A DNA stretch of 64,000 bases from Aromatoleum bremense (GTDB lineage Bacteria; Pseudomonadota; Gammaproteobacteria; Burkholderiales; Rhodocyclaceae), in contig NZ_CP059467.1 of NCBI RefSeq assembly GCF_017894365.1, positions 1,116,001-1,180,000 on the forward strand. The letters are read 5' to 3'. The notes under the pieces are model-generated. The model saw nothing but the letters and a program-made list of their open reading frames with translations, made no database searches and was not told the origin of the DNA. A program made the translations under genes and the position numbers. Of this stretch, positions 1 to 8,291 are shown piece by piece. Position 1 is the stretch's first letter. Each line of letters opens with the position of its first letter.

Positions 1-1516
1 CGCGCGTAAAGGCGAAGATGTCCTTCGCGAGCTCCTTGCCGGCCTCAAAGCCCGGCGCGAGGATCACGTAGGCTTTCGGCACCGCGAGGCGCAGCGGGTC
101 CGGGCTCGGAACGACCGCGGCTTCGGCGACCGCCGGGTGCTCGATCAGCACCGACTCGAGCTCGAACGGGCTGATGCGATAGTCCGACGCCTTGAACACG
201 TCGTCGGCACGGCCGACGTACGTGATGTAGCCGTCGGCGTCGATGCTCGCGACGTCCCCGGTGTGGTAGTGACCGTTGCGCATGACCTCGCTGGTCTTCT
301 CGGCGTCACCGGCGTAGCCGAGCATCAGGCCGAGCGGACGCTTCGCCAGCACCAGCGACACTTCGCCCTCTTCGGCCGGCTTGTCGTCGGCGTCGAGCAG
401 CGCGATCGTGTAGCCGGGCAACGGTCGGCCCATCGAGCCGGGCTTGAGCACCTGCCCCGGCGTGTTGCCGATCTGCGCCGTCGTTTCGGTCTGGCCGAAG
501 CCGTCGCGGATCGTGATGCCCCACGCCTTCTTCACTTGGTCGATGACTTCAGGGTTGAGCGGCTCGCCGGCGCCGATCAGCTCGCGCAGGTTCGTCTTCA
601 CCGACGCGAGGTCCTGCTGGATCAGCATGCGCCACACCGTCGGGGGTGCGCACATCGTCGTGATCTCGTATTTCACGAGCACGTCGAGCAACGCGCGCGC
701 GTTGAAGCGATTGTAGTTGTACAGGAACACGCAGGCGCCGGCATTCCACGGCGCGAAGAAGCAGCTCCACGCGTGCTTCGCCCAGCCCGGCGAGCTGATG
801 TTCATGTGGCGGTCGCCGGGCTGCAGGCCGATCCAGTACATCGTCGACAGGTGGCCGACCGGGTAGGACTGGTGGCTGTGCTCGACGAGCTTCGGCTTCG
901 ACGTCGTGCCGGACGTGAAATACAGCAGCAGCGGATCGGTGACGCGGGTCACGCCTTCGGGCGTGAATTCGGGCGACGCCGCGTACGCGTCCTCGAACGA
1001 GAGCCAGCCGCCGGTCGCGCCGCCGACGCTGATGCGCGTGTAGCTGCCGGCGAGCTCCGCGAATTTGTCGGTGTGGGCCTTGCCGATGACGACATGCCTG
1101 ACCTGGCCGCGGTCAAGACGGTCGAGCAGATCTTCCGGCGTCAGCAAGGTGGTCGCCGGGATCACGACCGCGCCGAGCTTGATCGCGGCGAGCATCGTTT
1201 CCCACAGCGGCACTTCGTTGCCGAGCATGATCAGGATGCGGTCGCCGCGCGCGACACCGTGGCTCCTCAGCCAGTTCGCGACGCGGTTCGAGCGCACCGA
1301 CATCTCGGCGAACGACAGCTTCGCCTCGTGCCCGTCCTCCTCGACGATCCACAGCGCCGGCTTGTCGTTGCCCTGCGCCATCGTGTCGAAATAGTCCAGC
1401 GCCCAGTTGAACTCGGTCAGTTGCGGCCACTGGAAACCGGCGTACGCAGTGGCGTAGTCGGTCCGGTTGGCCAGCAGGAAGTCCCGCGCTTTCAGAAACT
1501 CGGCAACTGCAGTCAT
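1..1516 (-). CDS. AMP-dependent acyl-CoA synthetase (3' end beyond the left edge)
   Basis: ANL-superfamily ligase that would activate a carboxylic acid to its CoA thioester through an acyl-adenylate. The reverse strand reads without interruption from ATG 1516, preceded by a GGAAAGGAG ribosome site. About 505 residues are visible: the phosphate-binding loop TSGTTSKPK near residue 200, GFGQTET near 337, YHTGD near 415 and the hinge GRADDVFKASDYRIS near 437. The C-terminal lid with the late catalytic lysine is cut by the window edge. The Asp in ASDYRI, where many relatives have Gly, resembles medium-chain or aromatic acyl-CoA synthetases of this group, but the substrate cannot be read from sequence. 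It is monocistronic here and faces a long upstream region with a palindrome. Confidence 0.9.
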   Translation of the reverse strand, partial: MTAVAEFLKARDFLLANRTDYATAYAGFQWPQLTEFNWALDYFDTMAQGNDKPALWIVEEDGHEAKLSFAEMSVRSNRVANWLRSHGVARGDRILIMLGNEVPLWETMLAAIKLGAVVIPATTLLTPEDLLDRLDRGQVRHVVIGKAHTDKFAELAGSYTRISVGGATGGWLSFEDAYAASPEFTPEGVTRVTDPLLLYFTSGTTSKPKLVEHSHQSYPVGHLSTMYWIGLQPGDRHMNISSPGWAKHAWSCFFAPWNAGACVFLYNYNRFNARALLDVLVKYEITTMCAPPTVWRMLIQQDLASVKTNLRELIGAGEPLNPEVIDQVKKAWGITIRDGFGQTETTAQIGNTPGQVLKPGSMGRPLPGYTIALLDADDKPAEEGEVSLVLAKRPLGLMLGYAGDAEKTSEVMRNGHYHTGDVASIDADGYITYVGRADDVFKASDYRISPFELESVLIEHPAVAEAAVVPSPDPLRLAVPKAYVILAPGFEAGKELAKDIFAFTR

Positions 1517-1695
1517 GTGCTCTCCTTTCCCATATGCAACGCCCCGGACGCCCGTCCGCGACGCGTGTTGTACGCCGGCTCGCATCCCTGGCCGCGGTCG
1601 CCCCGCGGCAGGGCGCGGCGAAGAAGCGGGGGAACAGTCCGCTGCTGGCGGAGTGATTGGAATCCGGCGATCCCTGAAGATCGCCGGGCGGTATT

Positions 1696-1717
1696 GTGAC
1701 GTTGACGTCAACGTCAC
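1696..1717. promoter_or_regulatory. 22-bp perfect palindrome, candidate operator
   Basis: A perfect inverted repeat with centre TTGACGTCAA and outer arms GTGACG and CGTCAC lies 180 bp upstream of the acyl-CoA synthetase start. Its size and symmetry fit a dimeric repressor of the TetR or MerR (LiuR-like) type, which often control acyl-CoA metabolism. Regulator identity is inference; no regulator gene is adjacent in the window. Confidence 0.5.
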
Positions 1718-1798
1718 GCAATCATCCCTCGACGGTAGCCTCCCTGGCGCCGAGCGGCCCGCCACTTTCGAGCACCTCATGTTCATCGAATCAGCGTA

Positions 1799-1993
1799 TC
1801 GATCCATCCGACGGCCGCCGGGCACCGCGCACTCGCCGAGGCACTGTTCGCCGCACTCCAGATCCCGGAACCGGGAATGTTCGCGTTGCTGCTCGCGCGT
1901 CGCGGCGGCTCGTCGCAAGCCGCCGCGCCCCGGGCACAAGCGCGGGCGCCGCGCTTCAGGCTGCGCGGCGCCCCGCCGCAACGAGCCGCCTGA
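1799..1993 (+). pseudogene. 3' remnant of an SGNH/GDSL-type hydrolase with a PEP-CTERM-like tail
   Basis: The forward frame 1799-1993 reads SIHPTAAGHRALAEALFAAL, matching the last catalytic block (DxxHPT) of SGNH/GDSL esterases, followed by IPEPGMFALLLA, which resembles the PEP motif and start of the membrane helix in PEP-CTERM sorting signals. The expected Asp before the HP pair is lost, no hydrolase sequence is visible upstream in this frame, and the tail degenerates before a TGA that lies inside the nasA 3' end. I read it as a decayed gene fragment left by a rearrangement. A chance resemblance remains possible because the fragment is only 65 codons long. Confidence 0.35.
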
Positions 1994-4772
1994 TCTGCGG
2001 CACGCACGACCCGCACGTGGTCCCGCACCTGAGCTTCGCCTGCAGGTCGTCGAAACCCGCGCCGCCGGCGATCGCTGCGGCGATGTCGCTCTCCGACACG
2101 TTCAGGCACGTACAGACGATGCGGCCGCGGCTCTTCGCCGCCTCCGGCGGGTTCGCGAGCGGCGCGAGGATCCAGCGGCGCAGGTCCGCAGTCGGCTGGC
2201 GCTCGACGAGCACGTCGCGCAGCCAGCCGGCGGCCGCGGTCTCGCCGGTAAGGCGCAGGCCGACAAGGAGCCCGTCGTCGATGCGCGCGCGCTTCGTGAT
2301 GCCGCGCCGGGTGTCGCTGTACGCGAGGCAATGCTCGTCGTCGAGCCCGAGCAAGGCGTCGAGTTCGGCGAGCCACTCGGGCGGAATCGGCTGGTGGTGC
2401 GCGATGCGCAGCACGACCGCGGGATGGTCGCGACCGGCGAGCGCGAGCGACGCGTAGCTGAAGCGCTCGAGCCAGGGCGCGAGCGCTTCAGCGCGTTCCA
2501 GCGCGAGGCCGGCAGCGTTGGCCGTGACGCCGCCCGCGGTGACCTTGCCAGGGACATCGATCGGCGCAGCGTCATCGTTCCCGTTCCCCTCCTCGTCGCC
2601 GGCCGCACCGGGCTCGCCGCGCATGATCAGCGCCTGGAACGGCAGCACCGCCTTCTCGACCTGTACCGTCGCATGCTTGAGCTCCGGCTGCTTCGAGTAC
2701 GGGTCGAAGTCGCGCAGCGTCAGCGCGTTCGCACCAGCCGAGTTCAGGCTGTTGCCTCCCCAGTGCATCGCGATGAAAGCCTGACCGGAGCGGATTTCGG
2801 CGGAGGCTTCGGCGCGCAGCACGACGTCGCCGCGGCGGCTCTTGACGTGCACCAGATCGCCGCTCTTGAGCCCGCGCAGCGCGAGGTCGTCGGCGTGCAT
2901 CTCGATGCGGGCCTCGTCGACGTGGTTGTACAGCCGCGCGACCTTGCCGGTGCGGCTCATGCCGTGCCACTGATCGCGCAGGCGGCCGGTCGTCAGGTGC
3001 AGCGGATAGCGCGCGTCGGCGCGCTCGGCGGTCAGCGCCTGGGTCGGCACGACGAAATGCGCCCGGCCGTCCGCGGTCGGGAAACGGCCGTCGGCGTAGA
3101 GGCGGTCACGGCCGGCCGCATCGGCAACATTCACGCCTTTTGGAAATGGCCACTGCTGCGGACCGGCCGCATCGAGCAGCGCGTACGAGAGTCCCGTGAT
3201 GTCGAGATCGCGCCCGGCGGTCGAGGCCGCATGCTCGGCGAAGATCCCGGACGGCGCCGCGTACGGGAAGAGCCGCGCTGCATCCTTGCCGATGCGCGGC
3301 CCGAGTTCGCGCGCGAAATCGCAGACGATGCGCCAGTCCGGCCGCGCTTCGCCCGGCGGCGTCAAAGCGCGATGAACGTGCGTGATGCGCCGCTCCGAGT
3401 TCGTCACCGTGCCTTCCTTCTCGCCCCACGTCGCGGCGGGCAGCAGCAAGTCGGCAAACGGCGCCGTCTCAGTGTTGTGGTAGGCCTCCTGCAGCACGAC
3501 GAAGTCGCAGCGCGCGAGCGCTTCGCGCAGCCGCTCCTGCTCGGGCAGCGACTGCGCGGGGTTCGTGCAGGCAATCCACAGCGCCTTGATCTTGCCGTCG
3601 TGCGCCGCGTCGAAGAGTTCGATCGCGGTCAGGCCCGGCGTCGAAGGCACGCTGTCGACGCCCCACAGCCGCGCGACTTCGGCGCGCTCGTCCGGGTTCG
3701 CGAGGTCGCGGTGGCCGGACATCAGGTTCGCCATGCCGCCGACTTCGCGCCCGCCCATCGCGTTCGGCTGGCCGGTCAGCGAGAACGGGCCGCATCCGGG
3801 CTTGCCGATCTTGCCGGTCGCGAGCGAGAGCGCGATCAGCGCGGTGCCGTTGTGCGTGCCGTGCGTCGACTGGTTCAGCCCCTGGCACCACAGCGACATC
3901 GCGGCCTTCGCCTCGCCCCACCAGCGCGCGGCCGTGACGATGTCGTCAGCGCCGCGCTTGCCGAGCCCGCAGACTTCGGCGGCGATCGCCGGCGTGACGT
4001 CGCGCACGTGGTCGCGCAGCGCCGCGAAACCTTCGGTGTGTTCGCGCACGAAAGCCTGGTCGACGTGGCCTTCCCATAGCAGCACGTTGAGCATCGCGTT
4101 ATACAGCCAGATGTCGGTGCCCGGCAGGACGGCCAAGTGCAGGTCGGCGGTCGCGGCAGTGTCGGTGCGGCGCGGGTCGACGACGATGATCTTCATCTGC
4201 GGGCGCGCGGCCTTCGCGTCCTCGATGCGGCGGAACGCGACCGGGTGCGCGTACGACGGGTTCGCGCCGGCGATCAGCAGGCAGTCGGTGTGCGCGAAGT
4301 CCTCGTACGAACAGGGCGGCGCGTCGGCGCCGAGCGTCTGCTTGTACGCCGCAACCGCGCTCGACATGCACAGGCGCGAGTTCGAATCGATGTTGTTGCT
4401 GCCGATGAGCCCTTTCACGAGCTTGTTGAAGACGTAATAGTCCTCGGTCAGCAGCTGGCCGGAGATGTAGAACGCGACCGAGTCCGGGCCATGCTCGTTG
4501 ATCGCGGCTGCAAAGCGTTCGGCGGCGGTCGCGAGCGCGATGTCCCAGCTCACGCGTTGGCGCGGCAAGCCGCGGGCGGCGCGCAGCTGCGGGTGCAGCA
4601 GCCGGGTTTCGGGCCGCGCGGAGAGGTGCAGCGTCGCCCCCTTCGTGCACAAGCGGCCGAAGTTCGCCGGATGTTCGGGGTCGCCGGCGACGCCGGTGAT
4701 GCGGCGACCGTCATGTTCGATCAGGACGCCGCAGCCGACGCCGCAGTAGGGACAAGTGGCTTTCGTTTTCAT
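1956..4772 (-). CDS. nasA: assimilatory nitrate reductase catalytic subunit
   Basis: Cytoplasmic molybdenum enzyme reducing nitrate to nitrite for nitrogen assimilation. The 938-residue protein opens with a [4Fe-4S] motif (Cys7, Cys10, Cys14, Cys42), followed by the bis-MGD molybdopterin oxidoreductase domain and, near residue 600, the molydopterin-dinucleotide-binding domain (YPLHLTTGRLRDQWHGMSRTG). The last 60 residues form a BFD-like [2Fe-2S] domain (CTC and CGTTCGSC), as in one-subunit NasA/NasC enzymes that receive electrons without a separate small subunit. There is no Tat signal, consistent with assimilatory function. It is the last gene of the nitrate operon, 32 bp after the kinase/phosphatase gene. 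Confidence 0.96.
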   Translation of the reverse strand: MKTKATCPYCGVGCGVLIEHDGRRITGVAGDPEHPANFGRLCTKGATLHLSARPETRLLHPQLRAARGLPRQRVSWDIALATAAERFAAAINEHGPDSVAFYISGQLLTEDYYVFNKLVKGLIGSNNIDSNSRLCMSSAVAAYKQTLGADAPPCSYEDFAHTDCLLIAGANPSYAHPVAFRRIEDAKAARPQMKIIVVDPRRTDTAATADLHLAVLPGTDIWLYNAMLNVLLWEGHVDQAFVREHTEGFAALRDHVRDVTPAIAAEVCGLGKRGADDIVTAARWWGEAKAAMSLWCQGLNQSTHGTHNGTALIALSLATGKIGKPGCGPFSLTGQPNAMGGREVGGMANLMSGHRDLANPDERAEVARLWGVDSVPSTPGLTAIELFDAAHDGKIKALWIACTNPAQSLPEQERLREALARCDFVVLQEAYHNTETAPFADLLLPAATWGEKEGTVTNSERRITHVHRALTPPGEARPDWRIVCDFARELGPRIGKDAARLFPYAAPSGIFAEHAASTAGRDLDITGLSYALLDAAGPQQWPFPKGVNVADAAGRDRLYADGRFPTADGRAHFVVPTQALTAERADARYPLHLTTGRLRDQWHGMSRTGKVARLYNHVDEARIEMHADDLALRGLKSGDLVHVKSRRGDVVLRAEASAEIRSGQAFIAMHWGGNSLNSAGANALTLRDFDPYSKQPELKHATVQVEKAVLPFQALIMRGEPGAAGDEEGNGNDDAAPIDVPGKVTAGGVTANAAGLALERAEALAPWLERFSYASLALAGRDHPAVVLRIAHHQPIPPEWLAELDALLGLDDEHCLAYSDTRRGITKRARIDDGLLVGLRLTGETAAAGWLRDVLVERQPTADLRRWILAPLANPPEAAKSRGRIVCTCLNVSESDIAAAIAGGAGFDDLQAKLRCGTTCGSCVPQIRRLVAAGRRAA

Positions 4773-4804
4773 CAGGGGCTCCGCGGGAGAGGCTCATCAT
4801 CGGT

Positions 4805-6592
4805 CTAGCGCCGACTGAGCAGAAACAACAGGATCAGGTTCAGCAGCAGCGACGCACCGGCCAGGAGCTTGACCGCGAGCGCCGGGTTGCGCGCGACGAG
4901 CGGCACGCGGCGATGCGTCGCGAGCGGGCGGTGCGCGCCGCGTTCGAGCGCGAGCAGGAACTCTTCGGCGGTCTCGAAGCGGTCGTTTGCCTCGTGCGCG
5001 CAGGCCTTCAGCAGCACCGCTTCGAGCCACGCCGGAGTGTCCGGACGGTAGCGTGTCGGCGGTACCGGCTCGCCAAAGCGCGGCCGCTGGAACGGCTCGA
5101 CCTCGCCGTACGGGTACTTGCGCGTCAAGAGTTCGTACAGCGTCACGCCGCACGCGTAGAGGTCCGACGACTCGTTCGCCGTCCCGCCGTTGAAGAGTTC
5201 CGGCGCCATATACGACGGCGTGCCAGGGTTGTTGATCTCGCGCAGGTCATCGGCGTCGGACGCGGCGACGCCGAGGTCGAGCAGCCGCAGCCGGCCGTGG
5301 CGGTCGACATGCACGTTGTCGGGCTTGACGTCACGGTGCACGATGCCGAGCCGGTGCAGGCTGCCGACCGCGCGCAGCAGCGGCATGCCGATCGCGACAA
5401 GCTCGTGCGGCGCGAAGCGGTGGCCGCGCGCGAGCCGCGCTTTGAGCGTCTCGCCTTCGTGCCAGCTCATCAGGTAATACAGGGCGCTGCGCGCGTCGGC
5501 ATCCGCGACGGTGGGGAAGCTTTGCGACGGGGCGCGTCGCGCGAGCCATTCCTCGCGCAGCAAGGCGCCGCCCGCTTCGTCGTCGTCCGCTTCCGGGCGC
5601 AGGGTCTTCAGCACCAGCGCTTCGCCGGTCGCGATACGCGTGACGCGGTACAGCAGCGTGACGCGCGATTCGTGCAGCAGCTCCTCAACCCGCAGGCCAT
5701 CGATCAGGTCGCCGGCCTTCAACCGCGGCGGCAGCGTCAGGCGGCGCGCGGTTGCGAGCCGGTCGCGCAGGTTGTCCGGCGGCACCGCCTCGACGTTCGC
5801 GACCAGCGCGGTGCAGTTGTCGGTCGCGCCGCGCGCAAGCGCTTCGAGCGTCAGCACGTCGGCCGCGTCTTCGGCGCACGGGTGGCGCTTCAGGATCTCG
5901 ACGATGCCGCCGTCGCCGAGCGCGCCCCACACGCCGTCGGTGACGAGCACAAAGCGATCGTCGGCAGCCAGCTCGCCGTCGTCATAGTCGACAGCGAGCT
6001 GCGCATCGAGTCCGACCGCGCGGCGCAGCACGTTGCTGAGCTCGGGGTGTTCCCAGGTGTGGTCCTCGGTCAGGCGGCACAGCTCGCCATCGCGCAGCAG
6101 GTACGCGCGCGAATCGCCGACGTGCGCGACGTGGTAGCGGCGCCCGCGCAGCACGAACGCGGTCAGCGTCGTCGCCATGCCGGCGTACTCGCGAGACTTC
6201 GCCGACTGGGCGAGCAGCCAGCTGTTCAGCGCGCCGATCACGGCGTCGAGCGATTTCTCGACGCTCCACGTGTCGGGCGTCGAAAAATAGTCGGAGAGCA
6301 GTCCGCGCACCGAATATTCGGCCGCCTCCCGGCCGCGCGCATGGCCGCCGACGCCATCGGCGATCGCGAGCAGCAGCCCCTTGGCTGCAAGCGCCGCGCC
6401 GTCGGGCGTCACCGCGCCGACGAAGTCCTCGTTGTCGGGCCGCAGCCCCTGCTGCGAGGCGTGGCCGAGCGTGACTTCGAGCGATTTCGCCACGGCGCGA
6501 TGCGACGACGACGCGGGAACGGGGACAGCCGCCTTCCGCACCGGCGCCGATGCCGGCTTGAACCGCGAACTCGCATCGATGATCCGCGCCAC
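4805..6592 (-). CDS. fused PP2C phosphatase / Ser-Thr protein kinase with C-terminal membrane anchor
   Basis: Predicted bifunctional signalling protein of 595 residues. Residues ~35-255 are a PP2C phosphatase domain with the metal-ligand motifs DNEDFV, ADGVGGHARG, VTDGVWG and ATDNCTALVA. Residues ~285-560 are a Hanks-type kinase with HRDVKPDNV, DLG in place of DFG, and MAPE. The N-lobe has a lysine (LVLKTLRPE), but the loop before it (LHESRVTLLYRV) lacks the glycine-rich pattern. A hydrophobic C-terminus (KLLAGASLLLNLILLFLL) should anchor it in the inner membrane. I chose the GTG at 6592 because GGGGAG precedes it; the open frame continues upstream into narK as an artefact. A kinase gene beside nasA and nirBD is also known in Pseudomonas, suggesting a role in nitrate assimilation; targets are unknown. 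Confidence 0.88.
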   Translation of the reverse strand: MARIIDASSRFKPASAPVRKAAVPVPASSSHRAVAKSLEVTLGHASQQGLRPDNEDFVGAVTPDGAALAAKGLLLAIADGVGGHARGREAAEYSVRGLLSDYFSTPDTWSVEKSLDAVIGALNSWLLAQSAKSREYAGMATTLTAFVLRGRRYHVAHVGDSRAYLLRDGELCRLTEDHTWEHPELSNVLRRAVGLDAQLAVDYDDGELAADDRFVLVTDGVWGALGDGGIVEILKRHPCAEDAADVLTLEALARGATDNCTALVANVEAVPPDNLRDRLATARRLTLPPRLKAGDLIDGLRVEELLHESRVTLLYRVTRIATGEALVLKTLRPEADDDEAGGALLREEWLARRAPSQSFPTVADADARSALYYLMSWHEGETLKARLARGHRFAPHELVAIGMPLLRAVGSLHRLGIVHRDVKPDNVHVDRHGRLRLLDLGVAASDADDLREINNPGTPSYMAPELFNGGTANESSDLYACGVTLYELLTRKYPYGEVEPFQRPRFGEPVPPTRYRPDTPAWLEAVLLKACAHEANDRFETAEEFLLALERGAHRPLATHRRVPLVARNPALAVKLLAGASLLLNLILLFLLSRR

Positions 6593-6618
6593 GCCGCTTC
6601 TCCCCGAACGCCTCAGAC

Positions 6619-7830
6619 TCAGATTTTCGCCGACGTCAGGTGGGCCGCACCCCACGTCGTGCGCCAGCGTGTCTTGACCGCGGTGAGCCCGACCAGCGCC
6701 GCGAGCGCAAGGGCGGCGAAGATCAGGAACCCGGATTGATAGCTGCCGGTCGCCTGTTTCGCGTAGCCGAGCGAGGACGCGAGATAGAAACCGCCTACAC
6801 CGCCGGCCATGCCGACGAGTCCCGTCATCACGCCGATCTCCTTGCGAAAGCGCTGCGGCACGAGTTGGAACACCGCGCCGTTGCCCATGCCGAGCGCGAG
6901 CATCGCGGCGACGAACACCATCAGCGCCATCCACGCCGCCGGCAAGCCGACGCTGACGATGCCGAGGAACAGTGCCGCGAGCACGTACATCACCGACAGG
7001 CTCTTGATGCCGCCGATGCGGTCGGCGACCGCGCCGCCGATCGGACGCACCATCGAGCCGGCGAACACGCACGCGGCGGTGAAGTAGCCGGCCATCTTCG
7101 CGTCGAGGCCATACTGGGTATTGAAGTAGATCGTCAGCGACGACGCCAGGCCGACGAAGCCGCCGAAGGTGACCGCGTAGAAGAACATGAACCACCACGC
7201 GTCCTTGTCCTTCAGCACCTTGAAGTACTCGGCGAGGGGCTTCGCCGGCGGGCACTCGGGCGCGTCCTTCGCGACGACGAGGTAGAACACGAACACCAGC
7301 ACGAGCGGGATCAGCGCGAGGCCGAACACGTTCGTCCAGCCGTAGGCCGCGGCAAGCCCCGGCGCAATCAGCGCCGCAAGCGCGGTGCCGGAGTTGCCGG
7401 CGCCGGCGATGCCGAGCGCGGTGCCCTGGTGCTGCGGCGGATACCAGCGCGACGCGAGCGGCAGCGCGACTGCGAACGAGGCGCCGGCGACGCCGAGAAA
7501 GACGCCGAGCACGAGCGTCTGCTCAAAGCTGTGGATGCCGAACTGCCACGCGAAGGCGAGCGCCGCGATGACGATGACCTGACCGATCGCGCCGGCCATC
7601 TTCGGCTTCAGATGGTCGACGAGCACGCCCATGAAGATCCGCAGGATCGCGCCGGCGAGCACCGGGATCGCGACCATCAGGCCTTTCTGCGCGTGGTCGA
7701 GGCCGAGGTCGGCGGCGATCTGCACGCCCAGCGGCCCGAGGATCACCCACACCATGAAGGCGAGGTCGAAATACAGGAAAGCCGCGAGCAGGGTTGGCGG
7801 ATGGCCGGCTTTGAGGAAGTCTTTGTTCAT
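6619..7830 (-). CDS. narK: MFS nitrate/nitrite transporter, NarK/NasA family
   Basis: Inner-membrane transporter of 403 residues with about twelve hydrophobic segments, most likely importing nitrate for NasA. It carries both nitrate-signature-like glycine motifs of the nitrate/nitrite porter family: GAGNSGTALAA in the middle and GMAGGVGGFYLASSLG near the C-terminus. The start MNKDFLK at 7830 is preceded by GAGG, and an open frame extending further upstream has no transporter character. It lies between nirD (105 bp upstream) and the kinase/phosphatase (26 bp downstream), so it should be co-transcribed with them. Import of nitrate rather than export of nitrite is inferred from operon context. 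Confidence 0.93.
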   Translation of the reverse strand: MNKDFLKAGHPPTLLAAFLYFDLAFMVWVILGPLGVQIAADLGLDHAQKGLMVAIPVLAGAILRIFMGVLVDHLKPKMAGAIGQVIVIAALAFAWQFGIHSFEQTLVLGVFLGVAGASFAVALPLASRWYPPQHQGTALGIAGAGNSGTALAALIAPGLAAAYGWTNVFGLALIPLVLVFVFYLVVAKDAPECPPAKPLAEYFKVLKDKDAWWFMFFYAVTFGGFVGLASSLTIYFNTQYGLDAKMAGYFTAACVFAGSMVRPIGGAVADRIGGIKSLSVMYVLAALFLGIVSVGLPAAWMALMVFVAAMLALGMGNGAVFQLVPQRFRKEIGVMTGLVGMAGGVGGFYLASSLGYAKQATGSYQSGFLIFAALALAALVGLTAVKTRWRTTWGAAHLTSAKI

Positions 7831-7935
7831 TTCTCGAACCTCGAATGGGTCGTTGGGTCGCTGACGGGGTTGGGATGCGCGGGGCAGTGTCATGCCGGGC
7901 CGGAGCGCGCGTAGCACGGCTTCCGGCCCCGGCGC

Positions 7936-8283
7936 TCAGACTTTCAGCAGCACCTGGCCGTCGACGAGCTTCACTGCGAACGGCTTCGTGCAGCCGACGT
8001 CGGGCGCGGCAGCCTCGCCGCTGTCGAGCTGGATCTTCCAGCCGTGCAGCGGGCACGTGACTTGGCGGCCATGCACGATGCCCTGCGACAGCGGGCCGTT
8101 CTTGTGCGGGCATTTGTCGTGCATCGCGAAGACCTCGTCGTCGGCGGTGCGGAAGATCGCGATGTCGCCGCTCTTCGAGGCGACGACGCGCGCACCGAGC
8201 ACCGGGATGTCGTCGAGCGCGCAGATCGTTTTCCAGCCGGCATCGGTATCGGCATCGGTCTTGCGAAGGGTCATGGCATTCAT
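7936..8283 (-). CDS. nirD: nitrite reductase (NADH) small subunit, Rieske-type
   Basis: Small subunit of the cytoplasmic siroheme nitrite reductase NirBD, which reduces nitrite to ammonium. The 115-residue protein has a Rieske-type fold with intact cluster ligands: CPH in KCPHKNGPLSQG and CPLH in TCPLHGW. The Escherichia coli NirD lacks these cysteines and histidines, so this version may carry a real [2Fe-2S] centre. I chose the ATG at 8283, 8 bp after the nirB stop; a second in-frame ATG three codons later is possible. Confidence 0.94.
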   Translation of the reverse strand: MNAMTLRKTDADTDAGWKTICALDDIPVLGARVVASKSGDIAIFRTADDEVFAMHDKCPHKNGPLSQGIVHGRQVTCPLHGWKIQLDSGEAAAPDVGCTKPFAVKLVDGQVLLKV

Positions 8284-8291
8284 CGTCTTTC

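Noticed and set aside
1467..4079. 870-codon forward open frame opposite nasA
   Set aside because: Arg/Ala-rich translation with no domain; an antisense shadow of a GC-rich gene. The same applies to forward frames at 14092-16650, 28035-30065, 45818-48097 and 55915-58191.
6593..7255. Upstream extension of the kinase/phosphatase frame
   Set aside because: It overlaps narK out of frame and shows no conserved sequence; the GTG at 6592 has a good ribosome site.
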